DNA of 64,000 nt from NCBI RefSeq assembly GCF_014202975.1, contig NZ_JACHHZ010000001.1:310001-374000 (forward strand), written 5' to 3'. The DNA comes from Povalibacter uvarum. GTDB lineage: Bacteria > Pseudomonadota > Gammaproteobacteria > Steroidobacterales > Steroidobacteraceae. Positions 1 to 8,549 of this stretch are shown here, piece by piece (the first letter of the stretch is position 1; the number at the start of each line of letters is the position of its first letter). The translations under genes were made by a program, and so were the position numbers. Under the pieces are notes generated by a model, which saw only the letters and a list, made by a program, of their open reading frames with translations, ran no database searches and was not told the origin of the DNA.

Positions 1-31
1 TGATCCCCGTGTACCCCGTGGAGAATCCTGT
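1..31. repeat. Arm of a CCCCGTG 9-nt repeat element, cut by the window edge
   Basis: The first bases contain two CCCCGTG units followed by GAGAATCCT. This closely matches the right-hand arm of the element at 27436-27472. It lies just beyond the stop codon of the fumarase gene. Only one arm is visible because the window begins here. It is part of the 9-nt-unit family also found on both sides of prfC. Confidence 0.6.
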
Positions 32-46
32 TTCTGTTCCTGGTCT

Positions 47-1606
47 CTATCCTTCCACTTTCACCGGAATCTTCCCGATCTTCTTCTGCCACTCCGCGGG
101 TCCCGTCTCGTGTACTGACGTGCCTTTCGAGTCGACCGCAACAGTCACGGGCATGTCCTTCACGTCGAACTCGTAGATCGCTTCCATGCCGAGGTCCGCG
201 AATGCAACGACGCGGCTCGACTTGATCGCCTTCGAAACGAGATAGGCAGCGCCGCCGACGGCCATCAGGTAGGCCCGCTGGTATTTCTTGATGACCTTGA
301 TCGCTTCCGGGCCGCGCTCGGACTTGCCGATCATGGCGATCAGGCCGGTCTTGCCGAGCATCAGTTCGGTGAACTTGTCCATGCGCGTTGCCGTCGTCGG
401 CCCCGCCGGACCGACCGCTTCGTCCTTCACTGGATCGACCGGGCCGACGTAGTAGATCACGCGGTTCGTGAAGTCGAGTCCGGGAGGCAGCGGCTGGCCG
501 CTGTCGATGAGTGTCTGCAGTCGCTTGTGAGCTGCATCGCGACCCGTGAGCATCTTGCCGTTCAGGAGCAGGCGCTGGCCGGGTGTCCAGGCGGCGACTT
601 CCGCCGGCGTGAGCGTGTCGAGATTGACGCGCGTCGCGTCCGCCGATGCCTGGAACGTGAGTTTCGGCCATAGATCCAGATCGGGCGGATCGAGTTTCAC
701 CGGGCCGGAACCGTCGAGCACGAAGTGCGCATGGCGCGTCGCCGCGCAGTTGGGAATGACGGCGACAGGGAGCGACGCTGCGTGCGTAGGATACGTCTTG
801 ATCTTCACGTCGAGCACGGTGGTGAGGCCTCCGAGGCCCTGTGCGCCGATGCCGAGTGCGTTCACCTTGTCCATGATTTCCAGGCGCAGCGCTTCGAGCT
901 TGTTGCGCGGGCCGCGTTCGCGAATCTCGTGGATGTCGATCGTCTCGAACAAGGACTCCTTGGCGAGGACCATGGCCTTCTCGGCGGTTCCGCCGATGCC
1001 GATGCCGAGCATGCCCGGCGGACACCACCCGGCACCCATCGTCGGCACCGTCTTCACGAGCCAGTCCACGATGGAGTCTGAAGGGTTCAACATCGTGAGC
1101 TTCGATTTGTTCTCTGATCCGCCGCCCTTGGCCGCGAGTGCGATTTCGACTTCATGGCCAGGCACGACTTCCATGTGAATCACGGCCGGTGTGTTGTCCT
1201 TCGTATTCTTGCGCTCGAAGTACGGATCATCGACGATCGATGCGCGCAGCATGTTGTCCGGATGGTTGTAGGCGCGACGCACGCCTTCGTTGATCATGTC
1301 GGTGAGGCTCATCGTCGCGTCCCAGCGCACGTTCATGCCGACCTTGACGAAGATCGTGACGATGCCGGTGTCCTGGCAGATGGGCCGGTGACCTTCGGCG
1401 CACATGCGCGAGTTCACCAGGATCTGCTTGATCGCGTCTTTCGCCGCGGGACTCTCTTCGAGCTCATAGGCTGTCGCCATGGCGCGAATGAAATCGGGGG
1501 AGTGGTAGTACGAGATGTATTGCAGGGCGTCGGCGACGCTCTGGATCACATCGTCCTGGCGGATCACGCCGCCCGAGGCGGCAGCAGGCTGGGGCTTGGC
1601 AGACAT
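47..1606 (-). CDS. fumA: Class I fumarate hydratase (iron-sulfur)
   Basis: Interconverts fumarate and malate in the TCA cycle, in the cytoplasm. The 519-residue length fits the single-chain class I fumarases, in which the alpha and beta domains of two-subunit hydro-lyases are fused. Cysteines at about 77 (CQDTG), 195 (GWCPPG) and 287 (IPNCAATRH) have the spacing expected for the three ligands of the oxygen-labile [4Fe-4S] cluster. The ATG start is followed by a short Ala/Pro-rich leader. Downstream, at the window edge, is a repeat element. The symbol could equally be fumB or fum; related tartrate dehydratases are normally two-subunit, so fumarase is preferred. Confidence 0.95.
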   Translation of the reverse strand: MSAKPQPAAASGGVIRQDDVIQSVADALQYISYYHSPDFIRAMATAYELEESPAAKDAIKQILVNSRMCAEGHRPICQDTGIVTIFVKVGMNVRWDATMSLTDMINEGVRRAYNHPDNMLRASIVDDPYFERKNTKDNTPAVIHMEVVPGHEVEIALAAKGGGSENKSKLTMLNPSDSIVDWLVKTVPTMGAGWCPPGMLGIGIGGTAEKAMVLAKESLFETIDIHEIRERGPRNKLEALRLEIMDKVNALGIGAQGLGGLTTVLDVKIKTYPTHAASLPVAVIPNCAATRHAHFVLDGSGPVKLDPPDLDLWPKLTFQASADATRVNLDTLTPAEVAAWTPGQRLLLNGKMLTGRDAAHKRLQTLIDSGQPLPPGLDFTNRVIYYVGPVDPVKDEAVGPAGPTTATRMDKFTELMLGKTGLIAMIGKSERGPEAIKVIKKYQRAYLMAVGGAAYLVSKAIKSSRVVAFADLGMEAIYEFDVKDMPVTVAVDSKGTSVHETGPAEWQKKIGKIPVKVEG

Positions 1607-1795
1607 GGTTCTGATCGCGGAAATCGCAGAAAAACGGGCCCGGAATCTACCATCGCCGGCCCGGACGGGGGAAGGATGGCGGTCGCCTCTCCAGCACTGT
1701 GCTGGCTTTGCCCGTGCGCAAGTGCCTATTAATCCTGGCCTGCGGCACGGTTACCGTTACCCGCGCCGCCTGAATCGCCCTTCGCTGGAGTCTCC

Positions 1796-2398
1796 ATGAT
1801 CGAACCCCGCCCCATCGTCTTGGAATACCGTGGCATCCGCCTCGAGCCGCTGACGGAGGAGCACCTCCCGGGTATCGCCAAAGCAGCCTCGGACGGCGAG
1901 CTGTGGAAGCTGTGGTTTACGGCTGTACCGACCCCGGATGGTGTGAGGAAATGGTTCGAGTTCGCAATGGAAGGCCTGAAGGCCGGCCACATGCTGCCGT
2001 GGGCAGTGCGCGAACTTGCCAGCGGCGAGATCGTAGGCAGCACGCGCTATCACGACATCATTGCGCCGGTCGATCGCGTGGAGATCGGCTACACGTTTTA
2101 TGCGCAGAGCCGCCAGCGCTCGAGCGTGAACACGACGTGCAAGCTGATGCTGATGATGCACGCCTTCGATACGCTCGGCTGCAAGGTCGTGGGCTGGAGA
2201 ACGGACAACTTCAACTTCCGCTCCCAGCGCGCCATCGAGGCGCTCGGTGCGAAGAAGGACGGCGTGATCCGTCACAGCCAGGCACGCAAGGATGGGACCG
2301 TTCGCGACACCGTCATGTACAGCGTGCTCGCGAGCGAGTGGCCGGATGTGAAGCGGCATCTGGAGCTGCGGCTGGCGAGAAATGCGAGCCGCGAGTGA
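1796..2398 (+). CDS. GNAT-family N-acetyltransferase (RimJ/RimL-like)
   Basis: A 200-residue cytoplasmic protein with the layout of RimJ/RimL-type acetyltransferases. The N-terminal strand (RGIRLEPLTEEHL) leads to a central IVGSTRYHDI strand and EIGYTFY. An acetyl-CoA-binding region around 110-150 ends in NFRSQRAIEALGAK, the usual N-x-R-S-x-x-A-I-E-x-L-G signature. A GGAG ribosome-binding site lies 5 nt before the ATG at 1796. The substrate (protein N-terminus, amino acid or antibiotic) cannot be told. It converges on the DUF1841 gene, with a repeat hairpin between them. Confidence 0.85.
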   Translation: MIEPRPIVLEYRGIRLEPLTEEHLPGIAKAASDGELWKLWFTAVPTPDGVRKWFEFAMEGLKAGHMLPWAVRELASGEIVGSTRYHDIIAPVDRVEIGYTFYAQSRQRSSVNTTCKLMLMMHAFDTLGCKVVGWRTDNFNFRSQRAIEALGAKKDGVIRHSQARKDGTVRDTVMYSVLASEWPDVKRHLELRLARNASRE

Positions 2399-2423
2399 GG
2401 CGGTGCTGCGTGTCTGGAGGAAG

Positions 2424-2521
2424 GCTATGAGCGGTGAGCGGCGAGCTGCTAGCCAGAGGGGCGACGCTGGCTGCCAGCCTGCGCTACTCGGATTTCTGGC
2501 TCACAGCTCATAGCTCACCGC
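2424..2521. repeat. Inverted pair of heptamer arrays (GCNNTGA units)
   Basis: The left array has five consecutive 7-nt units at 2424-2458: GCTATGA, GCGGTGA and then GCGGCGA, GCTGCTA, GCCAGAG. The right array at 2494-2521 has four exact 7-nt units in the opposite orientation; read on the minus strand they begin GCGGTGA, GCTATGA. The two arrays face each other across about 35 nt, so the transcript can form an imperfect long hairpin. The element fills the gap between two converging genes and starts 5 nt after the DUF1841 stop codon. Confidence 0.75.
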
Positions 2522-2526
2522 TTCCC

Positions 2527-2961
2527 TCATCTCAATCTTCGCACTCGTTCGAGGTAGCTCTGCTCATCCGGCGGCATGCCGCTGCGCTGTGCTTCCCACA
2601 ACGTCTCGGCGAGGCAGTCGATCAGGCGGTGTTCGGCCTCATGGGGATCGCCCATGCGCTTCACCACGTCGTCGAATGCCTTGCGAATGCCGGGCGGTCG
2701 ATCCGTTGCGAGTTGATCGCGGATGGCAAGGTGCAGGCCCATGTGGAGGAACGGATTCGACTGGCCGCCCTCGGGCGTGTAGTCGCGATCGATCACATCG
2801 TCGCGCGCCTCGAGTGCGGTCTGGTATTCGGGATGCAGGTCGATGACGTCGGCCACCTGCATCTCGAGCGGCTCCATCGGCAGGCCGGCGCGGCGTTTGC
2901 GCCAGGCATCGATGTAGACGGCTCGAAGCTGGTCGCGGGACTGAGTGTCGAAGAAGGGCAT
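2527..2961 (-). CDS. DUF1841 family protein
   Basis: A 144-residue soluble protein recognised as DUF1841 from its MPFFDTQSRDQLR start, the HPEYQTALEARD segment and the NPFLHMGLHLAIRDQ block. The last block carries conserved His and Arg residues. The function is not established. It is the last gene of the rsx-nth minus-strand run, 21 nt downstream of nth, so it is probably co-transcribed with electron-transport and base-excision-repair genes. No signal peptide or membrane segment is visible. Confidence 0.85.
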   Translation of the reverse strand: MPFFDTQSRDQLRAVYIDAWRKRRAGLPMEPLEMQVADVIDLHPEYQTALEARDDVIDRDYTPEGGQSNPFLHMGLHLAIRDQLATDRPPGIRKAFDDVVKRMGDPHEAEHRLIDCLAETLWEAQRSGMPPDEQSYLERVRRLR

Positions 2962-2982
2962 GGGTCGGATTCTAGAGTGTCG

Positions 2983-3696
2983 TCAGCGCTTCTTCGACCG
3001 CGTCTGCGATCGTGCCGCGATGCGAGCGCCGATCGGCGTGCTGGATGGCCTGGCCGGCGCCGCCGCCTTGGTCTTGTCCTTGAACTCGCACAGGTCCGCG
3101 ATGAGGCATTCGGGGCAGCCGGGCTTGCGGGCGAGGCAGACGTAGCGGCCGTGAAGGATCAGCCAGTGGTGAGCGTCCTGCTTGAATTCGTCAGGGACTA
3201 CCTTCAGCAGCTTGTCCTCGACGGCACGAACGTCCTTTCCTCGGGCAATGCCGGTGCGATTCGAGACGCGGAAGATGTGCGTGTCGACAGCGATCGTGGG
3301 ATGGCCGAACGCAGTGTTCAGGATCACGTTGGCTGTCTTGCGTCCGACGCCCGGAAGCGCCTCGAGTGCTTCCCGCGATTCGGGGACTTCGCCGCCATGA
3401 CGTTCGATGAGCAGCCGGCAGGTCGCGATGACGTTCCTCGCTTTCGTGTTGAACAGGCCGATCGTCTTGATATAGCGCGACAGACCTTCCACACCCAACG
3501 CCAGGATGGCTTGCGGCGTGTTCGCCTCGCGATAGAGCACTCGCGTCGCCGCGTTCACGCCTTTGTCCGTTGCCTGCGCGGACAGGATCACCGCGACGAG
3601 CAGTTCGAACGGGGTTCGATACTCGAGCTCCGTGGTCGGATGCGGGCGAGCGGCTTTCAGGCGCTTGAAGATCTCAGCGATTTTGATCGGGTTCAT
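2983..3696 (-). CDS. nth: Endonuclease III
   Basis: DNA glycosylase/AP lyase that removes oxidised pyrimidines. All hallmarks are present: the helix-hairpin-helix LPGVGRKTANV with catalytic Lys120, catalytic Asp138 (AVDTH), and the [4Fe-4S] loop with Cys187, 194, 197 and 203 in C-x6-C-x2-C-x5-C spacing. These numbers coincide with the E. coli enzyme. The C-terminus is extended by about 25 basic residues (237 versus about 211). Its start overlaps the end of rsxE by 23 nt, the familiar rsxABCDGE-nth arrangement. Confidence 0.97.
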   Translation of the reverse strand: MNPIKIAEIFKRLKAARPHPTTELEYRTPFELLVAVILSAQATDKGVNAATRVLYREANTPQAILALGVEGLSRYIKTIGLFNTKARNVIATCRLLIERHGGEVPESREALEALPGVGRKTANVILNTAFGHPTIAVDTHIFRVSNRTGIARGKDVRAVEDKLLKVVPDEFKQDAHHWLILHGRYVCLARKPGCPECLIADLCEFKDKTKAAAPARPSSTPIGARIAARSQTRSKKR

Positions 3697-4282
3697 GCCG
3701 GTGACGATTCAGGAACCAGTTGCGGACTGCGAGCAGCAGGCCGAGCGCGATGAATGCGCCGGGCGGCAGCATGGCCAGCAGGAATCCCATGTCGGAAGGA
3801 AACAGTTGCACACGATCCATGCCTGTCCACTCGGCGGCATGCAGCAATGAGCCACGGCCGACGAACTCGCGCGCGGCGCCGAGAATCACGAGGACGAGCA
3901 GCACGGAGAAGCCACGGCGCGCGGCGTTGGTGAGTGCGATGCGTACGGATTGTCCGGGAGGCAGCGTCAGCAGTGCGAGATTCGCTACGAGCAGCGGCAG
4001 GAAGAACGCGAGCGTGTCGTAAAGACCATGCAATCCTGCATCGAGCCAGAGCGACATGCAGCCGATGACAGTCGCGAGCATGAGCATCCGCAACGCGTGC
4101 GTTATGCGCGATGGCAACGACGCAGGCAAAGCCGCCGTGAGCGCGACGAAAATCCACGAGAACAGCAGGGCGACACCGATGCCGAAAGCGCTCGCGAGCG
4201 TATCGCTCATCGCTACGGCGGGGCAGAGCGCTACGACGAGCCAGCGGGTTGACTGCAGTCCAGTCGGTGTCGCTTGGTTCAT
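3674..4282 (-). CDS. rsxE: Electron transport complex subunit RsxE
   Basis: Integral membrane subunit of the Rsx/Rnf complex, which couples electron flow between NADH and ferredoxin-type carriers to ion movement and in E. coli keeps SoxR reduced. About 202 residues with roughly six hydrophobic segments; the first carries VVALCPAVAMSDTLASAFG, typical of the RnfA/RnfE pair. The frame is open much further upstream, but the ATG at 4282 is chosen because it overlaps the rsxG stop codon (ATGA) and gives the normal family length. The C-terminus overlaps the nth start. Confidence 0.93.
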   Translation of the reverse strand: MNQATPTGLQSTRWLVVALCPAVAMSDTLASAFGIGVALLFSWIFVALTAALPASLPSRITHALRMLMLATVIGCMSLWLDAGLHGLYDTLAFFLPLLVANLALLTLPPGQSVRIALTNAARRGFSVLLVLVILGAAREFVGRGSLLHAAEWTGMDRVQLFPSDMGFLLAMLPPGAFIALGLLLAVRNWFLNRHRHEPDQNR

Positions 4283-4923
4283 GGCGACGCTCCAGAGGAG
4301 GTCGCAAAGATCTGATCGCGTCTCGCTCCGTAGTACTCGAGAGCACGGCGTGTTGCCTTCACGATGGCTCGGGGCGTCAGTGTCGCGCCGGTGAAGCTGT
4401 CGAAGTCGCCGCCGTCCTTGCGAACGCTCCACCGCTGCTGAGGCGGATCGGCGAGCGAGCGGCCGCGGAAGTTCTCGATCCAGTCGCGGCGACGGTTCTC
4501 GAACTGATCGCCGAGGCCCGGTGTTTCCTGGTGGCGGACGACCTGCACGCCGATGAGCGAACCATCGTAGGCAATTGCAACCAGCAACCCGATGGGCCCG
4601 TGATAGCCATCGGGTGCGACGGTGTGCAGGATCGCAGCGACGGGTTCGCCATTGCGGCGTGCGCGGTAGATCGGCACCGGCTGGGGGATGCCGAGGATGT
4701 CCGGCGACACGACGTCGATCCGGTCGGTGAGCAGATCGTTGTCGTGCGACGAAGGAGCGACCAGCGCGTCGAGGCGCTGCTGAATCCATGCCTGTCGATT
4801 GCGCTCGATGCGGTCGTGCGTCGCCCCGGCCACCAGCGACAACACCGCCGCGAACGCGACGGCGCACGCGATCAGGATCGCTGCCGATGCGGGACGCGAC
4901 AAGGAATCAGCGCGAGTGGCCAT
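4279..4923 (-). CDS. rsxG: Electron transport complex subunit RsxG (covalent FMN)
   Basis: A 214-residue protein with one N-terminal membrane anchor (about 12-34) and a periplasmic FMN-binding domain. The covalent flavin motif SFTGAT ends at Thr181, the residue expected to carry FMN through a phosphoester bond. It transfers electrons between RsxD and the rest of the Rsx/Rnf complex. Its stop overlaps the rsxE ATG by 4 nt, and its start lies inside the end of rsxD (17-nt overlap), indicating translational coupling along the operon. Confidence 0.94.
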   Translation of the reverse strand: MATRADSLSRPASAAILIACAVAFAAVLSLVAGATHDRIERNRQAWIQQRLDALVAPSSHDNDLLTDRIDVVSPDILGIPQPVPIYRARRNGEPVAAILHTVAPDGYHGPIGLLVAIAYDGSLIGVQVVRHQETPGLGDQFENRRRDWIENFRGRSLADPPQQRWSVRKDGGDFDSFTGATLTPRAIVKATRRALEYYGARRDQIFATSSGASP

Positions 4924-5935
4924 AGATGCGGGGCACGGTGAAGCGGTCGATCAACGGCGCCGAGAGGTTCATCAACAGCACAGCGAATGCGATGCCGTCA
5001 GGGTAACCACCCCAGCTGCGGATGACGTACGTGATCACGCCGATGCCGGCGCCGTAGATCAGCTTGCCGCGATCGCTGGTCGCTGAAGTGACTGGATCCG
5101 TCGCGATGAAGAATGCCCCGAGCATGCTTGCACCCGCGGTCAGGTGAAACATCGGTCCCGGATAACTGCCCGGATCGACGGCCGACATGATCGCGGCGGG
5201 AATCGTCAGCCCGGCGAGCATGGCGACGGGCGTATGCCAGCGGATGAGGCGTTGTGAAAGCAGCCATACACCGCCGGCAAGCAGTGCAACGTTGATCCAG
5301 TCCCAGCCTCGTCCTCCGAGCATGCCGAAGATCGGCTGGGCGGTCGCTTCCTGCAGCGTCTGGCCCATGGCCACACCGGTTCTGAGCGCGTTCAGCGGCG
5401 TCGGCGACGTGACTGCGTCCCATTGCAGCGAGGTCGGCAGCGAGCCCGTGAAGATCGTATGGAGCGTCTCAGGGAGGCTGAACGCAACGGTTTGCAGCCC
5501 GGAGATGTCCGGCGGCAACCAGCGCGTGAGCTGCGCCGGAAACGAAACCAGCAGTACGGCGTAGCCGACCATCGCGGGATTGAAGGGGTTCGAACCGAGT
5601 CCGCCGTAGAGATGCTTCGCCACGAGAATCGCGAAAGCGGTGCCGCTGACGATCAGCCACCAGGGAGCGAGCGGTGGCAGGCACAGTGCGATCAGTACGG
5701 CAGTGATCGCGGCGCTGCCGTCCATCAGGAACTTCTGCACCGGCTGGCCACGCAGGCGCAGTGCGAGGGACTCCGCTGCGACTGCGGCTGTGACTCCGAG
5801 CAGGATCTGGATCACCAGGCCGGGTCCGAAGAAGATGATGTGCAGACAGATCGCGGGCAGCAGGGCGTAGAGCACCTGTCGCATGACGCGACCGACCGTG
5901 TTCGCGGGAGCAACGGTGTGTGGCGCGGCGGTCAT
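4907..5935 (-). CDS. rsxD: Electron transport complex subunit RsxD
   Basis: A 342-residue polytopic membrane subunit of the Rsx/Rnf complex, related to NqrB. Hydrophobic helices run from about residue 20 onward. DAVTSPTPL at 173-181 falls where the family carries its covalently flavinylated Thr (Thr179 here). The Ala that normally precedes that Thr appears to be Pro, a small deviation worth an alignment. GGLGSNPFNPAMVGYA is a strong family signature. The start ATG overlaps the rsxC stop (ATGA). Confidence 0.94.
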   Translation of the reverse strand: MTAAPHTVAPANTVGRVMRQVLYALLPAICLHIIFFGPGLVIQILLGVTAAVAAESLALRLRGQPVQKFLMDGSAAITAVLIALCLPPLAPWWLIVSGTAFAILVAKHLYGGLGSNPFNPAMVGYAVLLVSFPAQLTRWLPPDISGLQTVAFSLPETLHTIFTGSLPTSLQWDAVTSPTPLNALRTGVAMGQTLQEATAQPIFGMLGGRGWDWINVALLAGGVWLLSQRLIRWHTPVAMLAGLTIPAAIMSAVDPGSYPGPMFHLTAGASMLGAFFIATDPVTSATSDRGKLIYGAGIGVITYVIRSWGGYPDGIAFAVLLMNLSAPLIDRFTVPRIYGHSR

Positions 5936-7374
5936 GGCGGCGATTTGCGCCCCGTGATTTCGCGTCGCTTCTGTTCCAGTCGCGCTCGTTGTTCATTTTC
6001 GATGCGCACGAGCCGTTCGCCTCGTGCCTCGTAACGTTGCCGCGACAGATGGGCCTCGCTGCGCGCCAGAAGCTCGGCCTGCACGGGTACCTTGGCTTCG
6101 CGGAAGCGTTGCGTGAGCGGGATCTGGCTCGGGCATACATAGTCGCAGCAGCCGCACTCTATGCAATCCATGAGTCCGAAGGACTCGAGCGCAGCGACAT
6201 CGTGGGCTTGTGCCTGCCAGTGCAGTTGCTGCGGCAGCAGCCAGGCAGGGCAGACTTCGGAGCAGTTGCCGCAACGGATGCAGGGCATCTCAGCGCTGCG
6301 CGGGTGCAGGTCCGAGGGCGAGGGCACGATGACGCAGTTCGAGCCCTTCACGATCGGCAGCCGGTCGTCGCTGAACGCCAGGCCCATCATCGACCCGCCC
6401 ATGATGAGGCGTCGGTCGTCGGTCGTGTAGCCGCCGCAGTCCGCAATCAGGCTGGCGATCGGCGTCCCGAGCCGCGTCTCCAGGTTCGCCGGCTCCCGCA
6501 CGCCGCTGCCGGTGATCGTCACGATGCGGGTGATCAATGGCTCGCCATCGCGAATCCATCGCGCGACGGCGGCGGCAGTGCCCACGTTCTGACAGAGGAT
6601 GCCGATGTCGGAAGGCAGCCGGCCGGCTGGAACCTCGCGGTCGGTGACGGCAAGGATCAATTGCCGCTCGCCGCCTGCGGGATAAACGTCCGGCAGAGTG
6701 GCGATGCGGATGTGCGGCTGAACCTGCGCCGCTGCCGCTCGCAGTGACGCAATGGCTTGCGGAACGTCATCTTCGACAGCAATCGTGCATGACACGGTTC
6801 CCAGCGCGTGCATGAGCACATGCGCCCCGAAGACAATATCCGCTGCCCGCTCGCGCATGAGCATGTCATCGCAGCTGATCCAGGGTTCGCATTCCGCGCC
6901 GTTCAGAAGCAGGTGCAGATCGGGCTGCGCAACCGCTTGCGAGAGTTTGCTGGCTGTCGGGAACGTCGCGCCTCCGAGTCCGACGATCCCGCCGCGTGCA
7001 ATGTGATCACTGAGCTGCGCCGGCGACATCGACGCGTAGTCGACTGCTGTATTGGCGTTGTCGCGCCGGTCCGCGAAATCATTGCGAATCACAATGCAAG
7101 GCGACGACGCAGCGTGATACGCGACTGGCCGGGGTTCCACGGCGATGACGCTGCCGGAAACTGGCGAATGCACCCACGCACTGATGTCCGACGTGGGCTC
7201 GGCGATGGGTTGTCCCAGCAGTACCGCGTCGCCGACCTTCACGAGCGGTCGCGCCGCTGTGCCCGCGTGCTGATCCAGCGGAAGAATGACTTCGGCGGGC
7301 ACGGACGCCGCACGAAGCGGCGCGGCTGTGGAACGCTCCTTGTTCGTTTCCAGGCGCAGGCCGCCGCCCGTCAT
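5932..7374 (-). CDS. rsxC: Electron transport complex subunit RsxC
   Basis: Peripheral NADH-oxidising, FMN/Fe-S subunit of the Rsx/Rnf complex. About 480 residues with a Gly-rich nucleotide site (GIVGLGGATFP, then LLLNGAECEPWIS). Two [4Fe-4S] ferredoxin motifs sit near the C-terminus: CIRCGNCSEVCP and CIECGCCDYVCP. It is the short form and lacks the long repetitive tail of the E. coli protein. Two starts compete: ATG at 7374, used here, and GTG at 7386, which overlaps the rsxB stop (GTGA). Both keep the N-terminal GG-x-L motif. Confidence 0.94.
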   Translation of the reverse strand: MTGGGLRLETNKERSTAAPLRAASVPAEVILPLDQHAGTAARPLVKVGDAVLLGQPIAEPTSDISAWVHSPVSGSVIAVEPRPVAYHAASSPCIVIRNDFADRRDNANTAVDYASMSPAQLSDHIARGGIVGLGGATFPTASKLSQAVAQPDLHLLLNGAECEPWISCDDMLMRERAADIVFGAHVLMHALGTVSCTIAVEDDVPQAIASLRAAAAQVQPHIRIATLPDVYPAGGERQLILAVTDREVPAGRLPSDIGILCQNVGTAAAVARWIRDGEPLITRIVTITGSGVREPANLETRLGTPIASLIADCGGYTTDDRRLIMGGSMMGLAFSDDRLPIVKGSNCVIVPSPSDLHPRSAEMPCIRCGNCSEVCPAWLLPQQLHWQAQAHDVAALESFGLMDCIECGCCDYVCPSQIPLTQRFREAKVPVQAELLARSEAHLSRQRYEARGERLVRIENEQRARLEQKRREITGRKSPP

Positions 7375-7382
7375 TGCGCGGA

Positions 7383-7901
7383 TCACGTCACTGCTCCGGT
7401 CATCGCCGCCTTCGGCCGCATCTCGATGCAATCGACGGGGCAGGGCGGGATGCACAGTTCGCAGCCGGTGCAGTCATCCGTGATGACGGTGTGCATGAAC
7501 TTCGAACCGCCGATGATGGCATCCACCGGGCACGCCTGAATGCACTTGGTGCAGCCGATGCAGACGGCCTCATCGATCCAGGCGACCGCGGGTTGCGCCG
7601 GCATGACGCCGAATTTCGGATCGACGGCGATCGCCTCGCGTTTCAGCAACTCGGCGAGTTCGATCATCGTGCGTTCGCCGCCGGGTGGGCACTGGTTGAT
7701 GCCGGCTTCTCCACGAGCGATCGCGGTCGCATACGGCTTGCAGCCTTCGAACGTGCAGCGGCGGCATTGGGTCTGCGGCAGAAGATCGTTGATGCGATCG
7801 ATCAGTCGACTCTCGTTGCTCGCTGGTGATTCGCGCGGCCACAACAGGGCGACTGCCAGCAGCGAGACCAGGGCGAAAGTGAGAGCGAATGCGGCGAACA
7901 T
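7383..7901 (-). CDS. rsxB: Electron transport complex subunit RsxB (polyferredoxin)
   Basis: A 172-residue membrane-anchored iron-sulfur protein of the Rsx/Rnf complex. The N-terminal anchor covers about 2-20. It is followed by a [4Fe-4S] domain ([11 protein letters not shown] with a fourth Cys in NQCPPGG), then two ferredoxin motifs ([12 protein letters not shown] and [12 protein letters not shown]). It relays electrons between RsxC and the membrane flavoproteins. Only 3 nt separate it from rsxA, and its stop may overlap a GTG start of rsxC. Confidence 0.95.
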   Translation of the reverse strand: MFAAFALTFALVSLLAVALLWPRESPASNESRLIDRINDLLPQTQCRRCTFEGCKPYATAIARGEAGINQCPPGGERTMIELAELLKREAIAVDPKFGVMPAQPAVAWIDEAVCIGCTKCIQACPVDAIIGGSKFMHTVITDDCTGCELCIPPCPVDCIEMRPKAAMTGAVT

Positions 7902-7904
7902 GCG

Positions 7905-8474
7905 TCAGTCGCCCAGGATGCCGATCAGTCCCATCAGCGAGAGCGCCATCAAGCCCGTCGTGATGAGGGCGAGCGGCGCGTCGCGGAAGGCGGCCGGCGC
8001 ATTCGCCTGGCGGATACGCTGCTGCAACGTCGTGAATGCGAGCAGCAGGAGTGCGAACAGGATACCGAGCCCGATGCCGGCCCAGACTGCATTGCTGAAC
8101 CGATCGATCCCGGTGCTCAGCAGCGCCACGCCGAGCACGGCGCTGTTCGATGTCATCAGCAGGGTGAACATCGGCTGCACCGGTGTCCAGCGCGAGGATC
8201 TCGCCATGACTGATGAGAGGATCTGCGCCAGGAGAAGAATGAGGATGACGAGGGCGAAGGTGCGCAGGTAGCCCAAAGCGAAGGGCTCGAGGATCAATCT
8301 CTCCAGTGCGTAGCCGAGCGGCGCGACGACGGACAGGAGGGCCAGCGAGCCGACAGCGATCCCAGTGGTCGCATCGAACTCATCGGTCTGTTCGAACGCT
8401 CTCAATCCCGTCAGCGCCGGCGCGTAGTGGCAGACCAGGACGGCGCTGAGCAAGATCAGAAGGAGCGAAGACAT
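7905..8474 (-). CDS. rsxA: Electron transport complex subunit RsxA
   Basis: First gene of the rsx operon. A 189-residue polytopic membrane protein with about six hydrophobic segments, homologous to NqrE and paralogous to RsxE. ALLTTSNSAVLGVALL-like text (seen here as TLLMTSNSAVLGVALL) contains the Asn-rich segment typical of RnfA. No clear Shine-Dalgarno precedes the ATG. Upstream lies a heptamer repeat array separating the operon from metG, so the operon promoter must read through the metG end or lie in that array. Confidence 0.92.
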   Translation of the reverse strand: MSSLLLILLSAVLVCHYAPALTGLRAFEQTDEFDATTGIAVGSLALLSVVAPLGYALERLILEPFALGYLRTFALVILILLLAQILSSVMARSSRWTPVQPMFTLLMTSNSAVLGVALLSTGIDRFSNAVWAGIGLGILFALLLLAFTTLQQRIRQANAPAAFRDAPLALITTGLMALSLMGLIGILGD

Positions 8475-8483
8475 GACGGAGAA

Positions 8484-8549
8484 GCGGTTGGCGGTTGGCG
8501 GTTAGCGGTTCGCAAGAGCCCGAAGGGGCGTCCGCTAACCACTGGTCAC
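8484..8549. repeat. Inverted heptamer array (GCGGTTA/G units) after metG
   Basis: Four uninterrupted 7-nt units at 8484-8511 (GCGGTTG, GCGGTTG, then GCGGTTA, GCGGTTC) face an inverted copy at 8532-8549. On the minus strand the latter begins GTGACCA, GTGGTTA. The metG stop codon lies within the right arm. The same unit recurs at 17019-17046 and 40056-40069. The arms can pair in the metG transcript, so the element may act in 3'-end formation or stabilisation. Confidence 0.75.

Noticed and set aside
4283-4867. N-terminal extension of RsxE in the same frame
   Set aside because: It lies wholly inside rsxG. The ATG at 4282 overlaps the rsxG stop and yields the family length.
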